Counted from the stretch's first letter, positions 40,586 to 51,269 are shown. The stretch is 64,000 nucleotides of DNA from Zoogloea sp. (GCF_023150065.1 NZ_JAKLLN010000007.1:143410-207409); one strand, 5' to 3'. Numbers and translations: made by a program. The notes: a model not told the origin generated them from the sequence alone.

Positions 40586-40621
40586 ACGTCGACGCCACAG
40601 CGAGGGTTCTCGCGCCTCTAC

Positions 40622-41059
40622 CTACTTGTACTCGCTGGGCTTGCTGAGCACGGCGGCGGTCATGCGCGAGATGCACACCAGCTTGCCTTCCTCGTTGGTG
40701 ATGCGCACTTCCCACACGTGGGTGGTGCGCCCCAGATGCAGGGGGCGGGCTTCGCCGTAGACCCAGCCGCTGGTCACGGCGCGGACATGGTTGGCGTTGA
40801 TCTCCTGGCCGACGCAGTGGTACTTGGCCGGGTCGACCACGTGGGCGGCCGACCAGGACGCCAGGGTCTCGGCGAAGGCCACCGACACGCCACCATGCAG
40901 TGCCCCGGCGGGCTGGCGGGTGCGCGGGTCCACGGGCATGCGGCCGCGCAGGAAATCCTCGCCGATCTCGATCAGCTCCATGCCAAGGTGGCCGTTGGCG
41001 CAGGTGGCGCCCCGGGCATTGACTTCTTCCAGGGTGAAGGGGGCAAACCAGATACTCAT
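40622..41059 (-). CDS. Hotdog-fold acyl-CoA thioesterase (MenI/YdiI-like)
   Basis: The 145-aa protein has the hotdog signature LHGGVSVAFAETLAS with the catalytic glutamate, and INANHVRAVTSGWVYGEARPLHLGRTTHVWEV, typical of the aryl-CoA thioesterases YdiI/MenI/EntH. It would hydrolyse an aromatic or hydroxyaryl CoA ester. It is the last gene of the aromatic cluster, 43 bases after a second thioesterase. Confidence 0.85.
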   Translation of the reverse strand: MSIWFAPFTLEEVNARGATCANGHLGMELIEIGEDFLRGRMPVDPRTRQPAGALHGGVSVAFAETLASWSAAHVVDPAKYHCVGQEINANHVRAVTSGWVYGEARPLHLGRTTHVWEVRITNEEGKLVCISRMTAAVLSKPSEYK

Positions 41060-41102
41060 TGGGGCTACTCCGTATTGTTGTCGCCGACGCCTGGGGCGCC
41101 GG

Positions 41103-41522
41103 TCAAAGGATCATCTGGGTGCAACGGTACAGCACCAGCTGGCGGCCGGTGGCCTCGTCGGTGACCACCGCGTCCCACACCTGGGTCGTCCGCCCCAGGT
41201 GGGCCGCGGTGGCAACGCAGGCAATGGCGCCCTCGGTGAGGGTTCCCAGGTGGTTGCTCTTCAGTTCGATGGTGGCAAAGGAGCGGGCGCCGGCCGGCAG
41301 GTGCGCCATGGTCGCATGGCCGGTGGTGGTGTCGGCCAGGGCGATCAGGCTGGCCGCGTGCAGGCGCTGGTTGGGAGCCATGTGCATGGGGCGCAGGGGC
41401 ATGCGGCTGCTCGCCCGCCCCTGCTCCAGGCTCAAAAACTCCACCCCCAGCACGCCCGGCAGGCAGTCCGCCGCGTCCCGGTTGAGGCTGTCCACGCTGA
41501 GATCGGTGCGCAGGATGCTCAT
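41103..41522 (-). CDS. Hotdog-fold thioesterase (PaaI-like)
   Basis: The 139-aa protein has LHAASLIALADTTTG, where aspartate replaces the catalytic glutamate as in PaaI-type thioesterases, and the LKSNHLGTLTEG core. It is distinct in sequence from its neighbour. It starts one base after livF, so it is co-transcribed with the importer genes. Together with the CoA ligase it implies CoA-ester intermediates or a rescue of trapped CoA. Confidence 0.82.
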   Translation of the reverse strand: MSILRTDLSVDSLNRDAADCLPGVLGVEFLSLEQGRASSRMPLRPMHMAPNQRLHAASLIALADTTTGHATMAHLPAGARSFATIELKSNHLGTLTEGAIACVATAAHLGRTTQVWDAVVTDEATGRQLVLYRCTQMIL

Positions 41523-41523
41523 C

Positions 41524-42273
41524 TCAGTGCTTCGCCCCCAGGTAGGCCTCGATCACCCGGGGGTTCTGGGCCAGCTCGCTGGCCTTGCCCTCCAGGGTCA
41601 CATCGCCCACCTCCAGCACATAGCCGTAGTCCGACACCTTGAGCGCCGCACGGGAGTTCTGCTCGATCAGCAGGGTCGCCACGCCGGTATCGCGCAGGTG
41701 GGAGATCACCTGGAAGACCTCGGCCATCACCCGCGGCGCGAGCCCCAGGGAGGGCTCGTCGAGCATCAGCACCTTGGGGTCGCTCATCAGCGCCCGGCCG
41801 ATGGCCACCATCTGCCGCTCCCCGCCCGACATGGTGCCCGCCAGCTGGTTGCGGCGCTCCTTGAGGCGCGGAAAGACGGCATAGATGCCCTCCAGCCCGT
41901 CCCGATACGACCAGCCCGCCTTGCGGCGGCGGTAGGCGCCGAGCACCAGGTTGTCCTCCACGGTCATGGTGGTGAACAGCTCGCGCTTCTCGGGCACCAG
42001 GGCCAGGCCCTTGCCCAGGCGCAGCTCGATGGCGTGGTGGGACACCTCCTGCCCCATGTACAGCACCTCGCCCTCGGCCTGCCCTTCGCTGGGCAGCGCC
42101 CCCATGATGGCGTTGAGCAGGGACGACTTGCCCGCCCCGTTGGGGCCGATGACGGTGACGATCTCGCCGGCCCGCAGGCTGATCGAGGTGCCCCGCAGGG
42201 CCTCGACCTTGCCGTAGCGCACGCTCAGGTTGCGGGTCTCGAGGACGGGTTTGCTGTTGTTGTCGGCGCTCAT
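41524..42273 (-). CDS. livF: ABC transporter ATP-binding protein LivF
   Basis: The 249-aa ATPase has Walker [10 protein letters not shown], signature LSGGE-like MSGGERQMVAIGRALM and Walker B VLMLDEPSLGL. Length and C-terminus (VIEAYLGAKH) are those of LivF. Its start overlaps the LivM-LivG stop by four bases. In this context it would power uptake of an aromatic substrate rather than branched-chain amino acids. Confidence 0.93.
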   Translation of the reverse strand: MSADNNSKPVLETRNLSVRYGKVEALRGTSISLRAGEIVTVIGPNGAGKSSLLNAIMGALPSEGQAEGEVLYMGQEVSHHAIELRLGKGLALVPEKRELFTTMTVEDNLVLGAYRRRKAGWSYRDGLEGIYAVFPRLKERRNQLAGTMSGGERQMVAIGRALMSDPKVLMLDEPSLGLAPRVMAEVFQVISHLRDTGVATLLIEQNSRAALKVSDYGYVLEVGDVTLEGKASELAQNPRVIEAYLGAKH

Positions 42274-44063
42274 TCCACACCTCCCAGGTAGGCCGCCAGC
42301 ACGGCTTCATTGTTCTGGATCTCGGCGGGCAGGCCTTCGGCGATCTTGCTGCCGAACTCCATCACCACCAGCCGATCGGTCAGGCCCATCACGAAGTCCA
42401 TGTCGTGCTCCACCAGCAGCACCGACATGCCCTCGCCCTTGAGCTGGCGGATCAGGTCGGCCAGGGCCTCCTTCTCCTTCAGGCGCAGGCCGGCGGCGGG
42501 CTCGTCGAGGAGCAGCAGCGTCGGATCGGTGCACAGGGCCCGGGCGATCTCGAGGATGCGCTGCTGGCCCAATGCCAGGCTGCCCGCCGGGGTGTGCATG
42601 TACTCCCCCAGGCCCACCCGGCGGATCTGCTCGGCGGCAAGAAAGAGCAGCCGGGCTTCCTCGTGGCGGTCCAGGCGCAGGGCCGCCGCCAGGGGGCTGC
42701 TTCGACCGCGCAGGTGCGCCCCCATGGCCACGTTTTCCAGCACCGACAGCTGGGGGATGAGATGCACATGCTGGAAGCTGCGGCCGATGCCCATGCGCAC
42801 AATGTGCCGGGAATCCAGCTGGTCGATGCGCTCGCCGCAGAAGCGGATCTCGCCGCTGGTGGCGGGCAGCACCCCGGTCACCAGGTTGAACATGGTGGAT
42901 TTGCCCGCCCCGTTGGGGCCGATCAGGCCCACCACCTCGCCGGCGCGGATCTCGAAGGCCATGTCCTTCACCGCCACCAGGCCACCAAACTGCTTTCGGG
43001 CGTCGCTCACCTCGAGGATCAGCGCCCCGGCCTGGGGCCGGGCCCGGCGCGGCAGGTCGCTATAGCCATCGGGGGCGATGGCCGGCGCCACCACCTCCGG
43101 CTCGGGCGGATGGAACTTCGCCCACACGCTGGCCACCCAGGGCCACAGGCCGTCCCGCGACCACAGCAGGAGCAGCACGATCATCACCCCGAAGACCACG
43201 ATCTCGAAGTTGCCGTTGCTGCCGAGCAGGAGCGGCAGCAGATCCTGCAGCTGGCTCTTCAGGCCGGTCATCACCACCGCGCCGAGGATCGCTCCCCACA
43301 CGTGGCCGACGCCCCCCACCACCGCCATGAACAGGTACTCGATGCCCATGTGCAGGCCAAAGGGCGTGGCGCTCACCGAGCGCTGCAGGTGGGCATACAG
43401 CCAGCCCGACAGGCTCGCCATCAGCGCCGCCAGCACGAAGATCAGGATCTTGTACTGGGCGGTGTGGATGCCCATCGCCTCGGGCATGGTCTTGCCCTTG
43501 GCCAGGGCCCGGATGGCGCGGCCGGGGCGGGAGTTGAGCAGGTTGAGCACCAGCATCAGGCAGCCACCCAGGCACAACCAGATCACCCCGTACATCACCC
43601 GCGGTGACGACAGGTCGATACCGAACACGCTCAGGGCCGGGATACCCGACAGGCCGTCGTACTTGCCCAGGAACTCGATGGTGCCAAACAGGTAGTACAG
43701 GGACAGCCCCCAGGCGATGGTGGCCAGGGGCAGGAAGTGGCCCGACAGGCGCACCGTGACGCTACCGATCAGCGCCGCCGCCAGGCCCGAAACCACCAGC
43801 CCGGCCCCCAGTCCCACCCACGGCGACCAGCCCAGGGTGGTGCTGAGGTAGGCCGTGGTGTAGGCCCCCAGACCCACGAAGGCCGCCTGCCCGAAGGAGG
43901 TCAGGCCGCCAATGCCGGTGAGCAGCACCAGGCCGAGGGCGACGATGGAATACAGGCCGATGTAGTTGCCGATGGTGATCCAGTAGCCCGGCACGGGCAG
44001 AAACGGAAACACGAAAAACCAGCCGAACATCAGCCACTGGAGCTTCTTGGTGGACATCTTCAT
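42270..44063 (-). CDS. Fused ABC transporter permease/ATPase (LivM-LivG)
   Basis: The 597-aa protein joins a LivM permease (residues ~1-325, about eight membrane helices, [18 protein letters not shown]) to a LivG ATPase (~345-597) with Walker [10 protein letters not shown], a [15 protein letters not shown] signature and [10 protein letters not shown]. The signature LALGQQ departs from LSGGQ in the usual LivG manner. Start ATG 44063 overlaps livH by four bases. Such fusions occur in betaproteobacterial aromatic-uptake loci. Confidence 0.92.
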   Translation of the reverse strand: MKMSTKKLQWLMFGWFFVFPFLPVPGYWITIGNYIGLYSIVALGLVLLTGIGGLTSFGQAAFVGLGAYTTAYLSTTLGWSPWVGLGAGLVVSGLAAALIGSVTVRLSGHFLPLATIAWGLSLYYLFGTIEFLGKYDGLSGIPALSVFGIDLSSPRVMYGVIWLCLGGCLMLVLNLLNSRPGRAIRALAKGKTMPEAMGIHTAQYKILIFVLAALMASLSGWLYAHLQRSVSATPFGLHMGIEYLFMAVVGGVGHVWGAILGAVVMTGLKSQLQDLLPLLLGSNGNFEIVVFGVMIVLLLLWSRDGLWPWVASVWAKFHPPEPEVVAPAIAPDGYSDLPRRARPQAGALILEVSDARKQFGGLVAVKDMAFEIRAGEVVGLIGPNGAGKSTMFNLVTGVLPATSGEIRFCGERIDQLDSRHIVRMGIGRSFQHVHLIPQLSVLENVAMGAHLRGRSSPLAAALRLDRHEEARLLFLAAEQIRRVGLGEYMHTPAGSLALGQQRILEIARALCTDPTLLLLDEPAAGLRLKEKEALADLIRQLKGEGMSVLLVEHDMDFVMGLTDRLVVMEFGSKIAEGLPAEIQNNEAVLAAYLGGVE

Positions 44064-45109
44064 TCTTCGTCTCCATGGCCCGAAGTCAGCGAACGCCAGG
44101 CCAGCACCGGGATGATCAGGGTGAACACGATCACCTCCTTGTACGCACTGGCCCAGTAGGAGGAATAGCTCTCGAGCAGGCCGACCAGCAGGGCCCCGGC
44201 CGCCGCCAGCGGGTAGCTGGCCAGGCCGCCGACGATGGCCGCCACGAAGCCCTTCAGGGCCACCACGAAGCCGGTGTCGTAGCCCACGGTATTGAGGGGC
44301 GCGATGAGGGTGCCGGCCAGGGTGCCCAGGCCCGCAGCCAGGCCAAAGGCCATGCGCCCGGCCTGGCTGGTGCCGATGCCCACCAGCTGCGCGCCCTTGC
44401 GGTTCACCGCCGTGGCGCGCAGGGCCTTGCCGTACAGCGTGCGGTCGAAGAACAGGTAAAGCAGGCCGATCAGGCTGCCCGCCACCGCCATCACCACCAC
44501 GCTCTGCCCGGACACCGGCATCTCGCCCAGGGCCGTGCTCCAGTCGGTGAAGGGATGGGTGGTCGAGCCCTCCGGCCCGAAGATGAACAGCCCCATGCCC
44601 AGCAGGGCGAAATGCACCCCCACCGAGACGATCAGCAGCACCAGCACCGAGGCCTCGGCCATGGGCTGGAAGGCGACGCGGTAGATCATGATGCCCAGGG
44701 GCACGGTGATGGCGAGGGTGAACAGGATCTGCACCGCCATCGGCATGCCCTGCCAATCAAAGGTGTGGGCCAGCAGCCAGATGAACGAGGGGTAGATCAG
44801 GTTCTCGATGACGCTCCACATCAGCAGGCGCCGCGGCAGCGGCTTGTAGCGCCGCTGGCGCAGGGCCGAGCCCAGCTCCACCAGGAAAGTGAGCACACCG
44901 ATGCCGATGAGCAGCCAGATCAGCCGGGGAAACTGGCTGCTCTGCAGGGCCGCCACGGTGAGGGCACCGAAACCGATGAACTCCCCCTGGGGCAGAAAGA
45001 TGATGCGCGTCACTGAAAACACCAGCACCAGGGCCATGGCCAACAGCGCGTAGACCGCGCCGTTGGTCACCCCGTCCTGGGCCAGGACCGCGAAGATTCC
45101 GAAATCCAT
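44060..45109 (-). CDS. livH: ABC transporter permease LivH
   Basis: The 349-aa protein is hydrophobic, with the LivH N-terminus ([37 protein letters not shown]) and the EAA-like [21 protein letters not shown] segment. It is longer than E. coli LivH (308 aa) because of an insertion after the third helix. It begins 21 bases after the oxygenase reductase gene, within the same operon. Confidence 0.92.
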   Translation of the reverse strand: MDFGIFAVLAQDGVTNGAVYALLAMALVLVFSVTRIIFLPQGEFIGFGALTVAALQSSQFPRLIWLLIGIGVLTFLVELGSALRQRRYKPLPRRLLMWSVIENLIYPSFIWLLAHTFDWQGMPMAVQILFTLAITVPLGIMIYRVAFQPMAEASVLVLLIVSVGVHFALLGMGLFIFGPEGSTTHPFTDWSTALGEMPVSGQSVVVMAVAGSLIGLLYLFFDRTLYGKALRATAVNRKGAQLVGIGTSQAGRMAFGLAAGLGTLAGTLIAPLNTVGYDTGFVVALKGFVAAIVGGLASYPLAAAGALLVGLLESYSSYWASAYKEVIVFTLIIPVLAWRSLTSGHGDEE

Positions 45110-45130
45110 GAAAGTCTCCTCAGGCCCGGT

Positions 45131-46132
45131 TCAGTTATTGACGACGAAAGCGTCGGCCAGGAAGCGCGCCGCTGGCAGCCCCGCCGTGGCGGTGAAGCTG
45201 CTGCGCGCCGCGTCGATCATCAGCGGGTTGCCACAGGCATAGACCTCGTGGGCTGAAAGATCGGGCAGATCCTCCAGCACCGCCGCATGCACAAAGCCGC
45301 GCCGGCCGGTCCACTCCGCGCCGGCCTCGGACAGCACCGGCACCAGGCGGATGCCCGGGTGCTGCGCCTCCCAGGCGGCCACGCTGTCCACCGCGTACAG
45401 GTCGGCCCACTGGCGCCCGCCCCAGTACAGCACCGCCCCGCGGCGCGCCATCTCGGCGCCGTGGGTCTTGAGCAGCGCGGCGATGGGGGCGTAGCCCGTG
45501 CCCGAGGCCAGCAGCACGATGGGCACGTCGCCCGGCTGCAGCACAAAGTCGCCATACGGCCCTTCGATGCGCAGCAGGCCGCCGGCCTTGAGCTTGTCGT
45601 AGGCGTGGGTGGAGAAGCGCCCGCCCTCCATGCGGCGCACGTGCCACTCGATGACACCCGCCTCCGCCGGATCGTTGGCCATGCTGTAGCTGCGCTTCGC
45701 CCCGTCCTTGAGGATCACGCTGGCGTACTGGCCAGCCTTGAAAGTAAAGCCGGCGGCGGGCGGCACCTGCAGGCGGATCACCACCACGTCGTGGGACGGG
45801 CGGCTCACCTCCACCACCTTGGCGCCGGTTGTCACCACCCGCTGCCCCGGCTCGGCCGGCACCTTGGGCGCGTCAAGCAACAGGTTGCTGGTGGGCACGG
45901 CCTGGCAGGTGCGGCACTGGCCGGCAGGCACGTCGGTGCCATCCGGGCGGGTCGGGGCGTGGTCCACCGCCCCTTCCAGCAGGCCCAGGTGGCAGCTGTT
46001 GCAGGTGCCCGTGCGGCAGCTGTGGGGCAGCCAGTAGCCGGCGGCCAGGGCGGCGTCGAGCACCGTCTGGCCGGGGGCGCATTCAAAGCTGCCGCCGTTC
46101 GGCGACAGCCTGACGAGAAGGTTCGCAGTCAT
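45131..46132 (-). CDS. Oxygenase reductase: [2Fe-2S] ferredoxin + FAD/NAD(P)H
   Basis: The 333-aa protein has an N-terminal plant-type ferredoxin domain (CRTGTCNSC and a distant GQCRTCQA), then an FAD-binding barrel (KRSYSMAND) and a nucleotide domain (LLASGTGYAPIAALL). This is the architecture of class III (naphthalene dioxygenase-type) reductases. It should pass electrons from NAD(P)H to the Rieske ferredoxin at 55892-56236, although it is encoded about 10 kb away in the cluster. It lies 5 bases after mhpE. Confidence 0.9.
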   Translation of the reverse strand: MTANLLVRLSPNGGSFECAPGQTVLDAALAAGYWLPHSCRTGTCNSCHLGLLEGAVDHAPTRPDGTDVPAGQCRTCQAVPTSNLLLDAPKVPAEPGQRVVTTGAKVVEVSRPSHDVVVIRLQVPPAAGFTFKAGQYASVILKDGAKRSYSMANDPAEAGVIEWHVRRMEGGRFSTHAYDKLKAGGLLRIEGPYGDFVLQPGDVPIVLLASGTGYAPIAALLKTHGAEMARRGAVLYWGGRQWADLYAVDSVAAWEAQHPGIRLVPVLSEAGAEWTGRRGFVHAAVLEDLPDLSAHEVYACGNPLMIDAARSSFTATAGLPAARFLADAFVVNN

Positions 46133-46137
46133 GACGC

Positions 46138-47199
46138 TCAGCCCGCTTCGCTCATGGTCGGGATGGCATGCACGGCGTCGTGCTCATGGCCCTTCAGCAG
46201 GTCAAGGGCCACGTCCACGATCATGTCCTCCTGCCCGCCCACCATGCGGCGGCGGCCCAGCTCGACGAGGATGTCCACCGCCTTGAGGCCGTACTTCTTG
46301 GCCGCCACTTCGGAGTGGCGCAGGAAGCTGGAATACACACCGGCGTAGCCCAGGGCCAGGGTCTCCCGGTCCACCCGCACCGGGCGGTCCTGGAGGGGGC
46401 GCACGATGTCGTCGGCGGCATCCATCAGGGTGTACAGGTTGCAGCCGTGGTTCCAGCCCATGCGGTCGGCGGCGGCGATGAAGACTTCCAGCGGGGCATT
46501 GCCGGCCCCGGCGCCCATGCCGGACAGGCTGGCGTCCACCCGGTCACAGCCCTCCTCCACCGCGACGATGGAGTTGGCGACGCCCAGGCTCAGGTTGTGG
46601 TGGGCGTGGATGCCCGTCTCGGTCTCGGGCTTGAGCACGTCCTTGAAGGCGCGGAAGCGCTCGCGCACGTCGTTCATCGACAGGGCACCGCCCGAATCCA
46701 CCACGTAGCAGCAGGTGGCGCCGTAGCTCTCCATCAGCTTGGCCTGCTGGGCCAGGGCCTGGGGCGTGGTCATGTGGCTCATCATCAGAAAGCCCACCAC
46801 TTCCATGCCCAGCTCCCGGGCCACCTCGATGTGCTGGCGCGACACGTCGGCCTCGGTGCAGTGGGTGGCCACGCGCACGATGCGGGCGCCGGCGCTGTAG
46901 GCGGCCTTCAGGTCATGCACGGTGCCGATGCCGGGCAGCAGCAGGGTCGCCACCTTGGCGTGCTTCACCGTGTCGGCCACGGCCTCGATCCACTCCAGGT
47001 CGGTGTGGGCGCCAAAACCGTAGTTGAAGCTGGAGCCCTGCAGGCCGTCGCCGTGGGCCACCTCGATGGAATCCACCTTGGCCTTGTCCAGGGCGCGGGC
47101 GATCTGCACGGCCTGCTCCACGCTGTACTGGTGGCGGATGGCGTGGGAGCCGTCGCGCAGGGTCACGTCGGAGATGTAGATCTTCTTGTCGGGGTTCAT
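46138..47199 (-). CDS. mhpE: 4-hydroxy-2-oxovalerate aldolase
   Basis: It cleaves 4-hydroxy-2-oxovalerate to pyruvate and acetaldehyde and channels acetaldehyde to MhpF. The 353-aa protein has the barrel motif [13 protein letters not shown] with metal ligands, [13 protein letters not shown], and the C-terminal dimerisation domain ([15 protein letters not shown]). It starts 11 bases after mhpF. It is the final step of the meta-cleavage pathway. Confidence 0.96.
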   Translation of the reverse strand: MNPDKKIYISDVTLRDGSHAIRHQYSVEQAVQIARALDKAKVDSIEVAHGDGLQGSSFNYGFGAHTDLEWIEAVADTVKHAKVATLLLPGIGTVHDLKAAYSAGARIVRVATHCTEADVSRQHIEVARELGMEVVGFLMMSHMTTPQALAQQAKLMESYGATCCYVVDSGGALSMNDVRERFRAFKDVLKPETETGIHAHHNLSLGVANSIVAVEEGCDRVDASLSGMGAGAGNAPLEVFIAAADRMGWNHGCNLYTLMDAADDIVRPLQDRPVRVDRETLALGYAGVYSSFLRHSEVAAKKYGLKAVDILVELGRRRMVGGQEDMIVDVALDLLKGHEHDAVHAIPTMSEAG

Positions 47200-47210
47200 G
47201 TGCGTTCTCC

Positions 47211-48167
47211 TCAGGCAGCGGTGACGGCGGTGGCCAGGATGCGGGCGGCCATGCGTTCGGCGGTGGTCTTGGCGGCGGAGGTCATGATGTCCAGGTTGCC
47301 GGCATAGGCCGGCAGGTAGTGGGCAGCGCCTTCCACTTCGAGGAACACGGAGGTCTTGAGGCCGCTCATGCGCGGGCCGACGCCGGGGATGTTGATGGGG
47401 CGCGAGGCCGGGATGACATCGAACTGCACCTTCTGCTTGAGGCGGTAGCCGGCCACGTACTTCTGCACATCGGCAGCCATGCGCTCCACCGAGGCGGCGA
47501 TCTCGTCCTCGTCGGCCATTTCCGACAGGCAGTACACCGTGTCGCGCATCATCAACGGCGGCTCGGCCGGGTTGAGGATGATGATGGCCTTGCCCTTGGC
47601 CGCCCCACCCACCACCTCGATGGCCTTGGACGTGGTCTCGGTGAACTCGTCGATATTGGCGCGGGTGCCGGGCCCGGCCGACTTGCTGGAGATGGAGGCG
47701 ATGATCTCGCCGTAATGCACCTTGGCCACGCGGCTCACCGCCGCCACCATGGGGATGGTGGCCTGGCCGCCGCAGGTGACCATGTTCACGTTGAGGGCGT
47801 CGTCATGCAGGGCGCCGTTGACCACCGGGATGCAGTAGGGGCCGATGGCGGCCGGGGTCAGGTCCACCATGCGGATGCCGGGCTTGAGGCTGCGCAGGAA
47901 GGCGTCGTTCTTCACGTGGGCACCGGCGCTGGTGGCGTCGAAGACGATGTCGATGTCGGCAAACACCGGCAGGCGGGTCAGCCCTTCCACCCCTTCGTGG
48001 GTGGTGGCGACGCCCATCCGGGCCGCGCGGGCCAGGCCATCCGAGCCCGGGTCGATGCCCACCATGGCACCCATTTCCAGGTGCTCGCCGTGGCGCAGGA
48101 TCTTGATCATCAGGTCGGTGCCGATGTTGCCGGAGCCGACGATGGCCACCTTCAGTTTCTTGTTCAT
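47211..48167 (-). CDS. mhpF: Acetaldehyde dehydrogenase (acylating)
   Basis: It oxidises acetaldehyde to acetyl-CoA with NAD+ and CoA, in complex with the aldolase. The 318-aa protein has the Rossmann loop [10 protein letters not shown] and the catalytic cysteine in [12 protein letters not shown]. The mhpF-mhpE order and spacing are standard. Confidence 0.97.
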   Translation of the reverse strand: MNKKLKVAIVGSGNIGTDLMIKILRHGEHLEMGAMVGIDPGSDGLARAARMGVATTHEGVEGLTRLPVFADIDIVFDATSAGAHVKNDAFLRSLKPGIRMVDLTPAAIGPYCIPVVNGALHDDALNVNMVTCGGQATIPMVAAVSRVAKVHYGEIIASISSKSAGPGTRANIDEFTETTSKAIEVVGGAAKGKAIIILNPAEPPLMMRDTVYCLSEMADEDEIAASVERMAADVQKYVAGYRLKQKVQFDVIPASRPINIPGVGPRMSGLKTSVFLEVEGAAHYLPAYAGNLDIMTSAAKTTAERMAARILATAVTAA

Positions 48168-48242
48168 GACTACCCTCGTTGGGAAATTCAGGCCGAGCGC
48201 GTCCCGGCCGGCTTCGGCCAGGGGCGCTGCGTCCTTGGGGAT

Positions 48243-50042
48243 TTATTTGAGGAAGACCACCCGGTCGAGCTTGGGCGAGGTGTGCAGGCTGAGGACTTCT
48301 TCGGCCCGGCGGGCCAGCACCGCCCGCTGGTTGATGTAGCCCTTGTCGGTGATCTCGCCGGCGTCCATGCTCGGCGGCTCATCGAGCAGCATGGCGCGGG
48401 TCGGGCTCTGGGACGATCCGCCGCCCCCCTCGGCCTTGAGCCTGCGCAGGCCCTCGCGGACGTGGGCGTGGAGCTGGTCGGTGGGCACGTCCCTGGCCGC
48501 CGGGGCCGGGAAGACCAGCAGGCCCACCTCGTCCCGGTCGTGGCCGGTCACCACCACGTCCTGGGCAAAGGGCGCGAGGGCCGTCACGGCGCGCACCCGC
48601 AGGGTGCCCACCGACACCCAGGTGCCGGTGGTGAGCTTGAAGTCCTCCGCCACCCGCCCGTTGAAGGCGATGCCCTTCTCCGGCCGTGCCGGGTCGATCA
48701 GCAGGCCCGCGTCGCCAATCTTGTAGTAGCCGTCCTCGTCGAAGGCCTCGGCGGTCTTCTCCGGGTTGTTGAGGTAGCCCGGGAACACCTGCGGCCCCTT
48801 GACGCGCATCTCCAGCTTGTCGCCGTTGGGCAGGAACTTGATGGAGGTGCCCGCCACCGGCAGGCCGATGCAGCCCGGCCCGTCGAGGCGCCAGTGCACA
48901 TTGGTGAGCAGCGGCGAGGCCTCGGTGGCCCCCCAGGCGGAGGTGAACCAGACCTTCTCGCCCAGCACCTTCTGGGCCGACTTTTCAAGGCGGTCCCAGG
49001 TGGACTGGGGCAAGGCCGCGGCGGCATAGAACACCGCCCGCAGGCGCCCGAAGAAATCCCGGGCGAAGGACTCGTCCTGCTCCAGGAAGGCGATCAGGGC
49101 GTCAAAACCCCGGGGCACGTTGAAGTACAGGTTGGGCTGCACCTCGCGCAGGTTGCGCACCGACTTCTCCATCAGGCCGGGCACCGGGCGCCCTTCGTCG
49201 ATGTAGAAGCTGCCGCCGTTGCACAGCACCAGGTTGAAGTTGTGGTTGGCGCCGAAGGTGTGGCTCCAGGGCAGCCAGGACACGATCACCGGCTTTTCTT
49301 CCTTGAGGAAGGGCCAGCTCTGCTGGATCTGCTTCTGGTTGGCGCAGAGCATGCGGTGGGTGTTGATGGCGATCTTCGGCCGCCCGGTGGAGCCCGAGGT
49401 GAGCAGATACTTGGCGTGGGTCTCGGGGGTGATCCTGGCGAACTCGGCCATCACCGCCGGGGTTTCCCGGGTGCGCATCAGCTCGGCCAGGGACAGGCTG
49501 CCGTCCAGCTGGTAGGCGTTGGTGCTCAGGATCACCGGGCAGGCCACGGCGCTGGCGCGGATCGCCGAGGCGTACACCGCGCCGTCGCCGGCATACACGG
49601 CACCGGGCGCCAGCTCCTGCAGGATGGTGGCGACCTTGCTGTAGTCCTTGGCCAGCCGCGAGTAGGCGCTGGACACGGTGGCGAAGGGCCGCCCGATGTG
49701 CATGGTGGCCAGGGTCAGCAAGGCCTGGTCGAGGCTGTTGTCGGACAGGCACACCACCGGTGCCGTGGGCCCGATGCCCAGGTCGAGCAGGCCCTGGGCC
49801 AGCTTGCCGACCTGTTCGCGGACCTGGGCGTAGGTCATGCGCACCCACTCGCCCTCCGCGTCCCGCTCGGCCAGGAACAGGGCGTTGGGGGTGCGGGCGG
49901 CCCAGTACTCCAGCCAGTCGCCGATGCAACGGGTGACCTCTTCCAGCGGGTCGGAGCAGGCCAGGATGAAGCCGCCCCGGGAGAGATCGATGCGGGTCAC
50001 CCTGGGCGGGGCCAGCATGCCGGGATTGTCAAAAAAGCTCAT
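48243..50042 (-). CDS. Acyl/aryl-CoA synthetase, feruloyl-CoA synthetase-like
   Basis: The 599-aa AMP-forming ligase has P-loop LTSGSTGRPK, YAAAALP, the adenylate motif SAWGATEASPL and GYYKIGDAG. Its size, the N-terminal segment (LEEVTRCIGDWLEYWAARTPNALFLAER) and the C-terminal GEITDKGYINQ match Fcs-like enzymes, which activate hydroxycinnamates. In this cluster it may activate the aromatic acid substrate or the acid released by the C-C hydrolase. Substrate is not settled by sequence. Confidence 0.85.
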   Translation of the reverse strand: MSFFDNPGMLAPPRVTRIDLSRGGFILACSDPLEEVTRCIGDWLEYWAARTPNALFLAERDAEGEWVRMTYAQVREQVGKLAQGLLDLGIGPTAPVVCLSDNSLDQALLTLATMHIGRPFATVSSAYSRLAKDYSKVATILQELAPGAVYAGDGAVYASAIRASAVACPVILSTNAYQLDGSLSLAELMRTRETPAVMAEFARITPETHAKYLLTSGSTGRPKIAINTHRMLCANQKQIQQSWPFLKEEKPVIVSWLPWSHTFGANHNFNLVLCNGGSFYIDEGRPVPGLMEKSVRNLREVQPNLYFNVPRGFDALIAFLEQDESFARDFFGRLRAVFYAAAALPQSTWDRLEKSAQKVLGEKVWFTSAWGATEASPLLTNVHWRLDGPGCIGLPVAGTSIKFLPNGDKLEMRVKGPQVFPGYLNNPEKTAEAFDEDGYYKIGDAGLLIDPARPEKGIAFNGRVAEDFKLTTGTWVSVGTLRVRAVTALAPFAQDVVVTGHDRDEVGLLVFPAPAARDVPTDQLHAHVREGLRRLKAEGGGGSSQSPTRAMLLDEPPSMDAGEITDKGYINQRAVLARRAEEVLSLHTSPKLDRVVFLK

Positions 50043-50054
50043 GGCGGCCTCCGC

Positions 50055-51200
50055 TTACTTCAACAGCTTCCAGTTGTTCTGCTCGATGGTGATCAGCACG
50101 CGGGCGCCCTCGCCCAGGCCGGAGTGGTCGGTGGCCGACATGCTGTTGATACCATGGGTCAGGGGCAGGTTGCTGGTCTTCTCGAGGGCGTCGCGCAGGG
50201 CGGCACGGAATTCCGGGGTGCCCGGCGCGGCCTTCTTGCCGACGCTGGCCACGGCCTTGTCGAGGAGCAGGTAGGCGTCCTGGGCGTAGGCGCCGAAGGG
50301 GTTGCGGGAGCCGGCACCGTGCTTGCCTTCGTAGGCCTTCAGGTAAGCCAGGGCGACCTTCTTGCTGGGGTTGCTGTCGGGCAGCTGCTCGGCCACCAGG
50401 ACCAGGCCGGTGGGCAGGATCAGGCCTTCATCGGTGTTGCCGGCGACCCGCAGGAAGTCGTTGTTGGCGGCGCCGTGAGTCTGGTAGAACTGGCCCTTGA
50501 AGCCCCGCTCGCGCAGGGCGCGCATGGGCAGCGCGGCCGGGGTGCCGCTGGCGGCGATGAAGATGGCGTCGGGCTTCTGGCCCACCAGCTTGAGGGCCTG
50601 GGCGGTCACCGACTGATCGGTGCGGGCGTAGCGCTCGACGGCCACCAGCTTGATGCCGCTGGCTTCGGCGCGCTTCTCCACGTCCTTCAGCCAGGCTTCG
50701 CCGTAGGCGTCGCTGAAGCCGATGAAGGCGATGGTCTTGGTGTCGCGCTTCTTCATCTCTTCAAACAGCGCGGCAGACATCACGCCCACGCCGTGGGGCA
50801 GCGGAAACACCCACTGGATCTGCTTGGGCGGGAACGGGGCCAGGGCGATCTGCGGGATCTTCGCCTCGCCGGCCACCTCGGCCACGGCCAGGGAGGTGGG
50901 CACGGTGGTGGAACCGATGATGGCGTCCACCTTGTCGGCGTCGGCAAAGCGGCGGGCGTTCTTGCCGGCGGCGGTGGGGTCGGAGGCGTCGTCGAGGACG
51001 ACGTAGTTCACCGGCAGGCCGCCCAGGGTCTTGGGCAGCAGCTCGATGGTGTTCTTCTGGGCGATGCCCAGGGAGGCGGCCGGGCCGGTGGAGCTGACGC
51101 TCACGCCGATGGTGACGGTCTGGGCCTGGGCGTGGCTGGCGCCACCGAAGGCAAGCATCAGGGCAGCGGACAGGCTGGCAAGAAAATGGCGGCGGTTCAT
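50055..51200 (-). CDS. ABC transporter substrate-binding protein (LivK/J family)
   Basis: The 381-aa periplasmic receptor has a signal peptide with a twin-arginine-like start (NRRHFLASLSAALML) cleaved after ASHAQAQ. The mature part starts TVTIGVSVSSTGPAASLG, followed by VVLDDASDPTAAGKNARRFADADKVDAIIGSTT. Members of this branch bind aromatic acids as well as amino acids. It completes the importer with LivH, LivM-LivG and LivF but is encoded apart from them, after the hydratase. Confidence 0.92.
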   Translation of the reverse strand: MNRRHFLASLSAALMLAFGGASHAQAQTVTIGVSVSSTGPAASLGIAQKNTIELLPKTLGGLPVNYVVLDDASDPTAAGKNARRFADADKVDAIIGSTTVPTSLAVAEVAGEAKIPQIALAPFPPKQIQWVFPLPHGVGVMSAALFEEMKKRDTKTIAFIGFSDAYGEAWLKDVEKRAEASGIKLVAVERYARTDQSVTAQALKLVGQKPDAIFIAASGTPAALPMRALRERGFKGQFYQTHGAANNDFLRVAGNTDEGLILPTGLVLVAEQLPDSNPSKKVALAYLKAYEGKHGAGSRNPFGAYAQDAYLLLDKAVASVGKKAAPGTPEFRAALRDALEKTSNLPLTHGINSMSATDHSGLGEGARVLITIEQNNWKLLK

Positions 51201-51269
51201 GGTGTTCGTCTCCTCAGGGTTGGTCTTGTTAAGTTGTCAAAGCGGTGTCAAAAGGGGCCGGGGTGGCGC

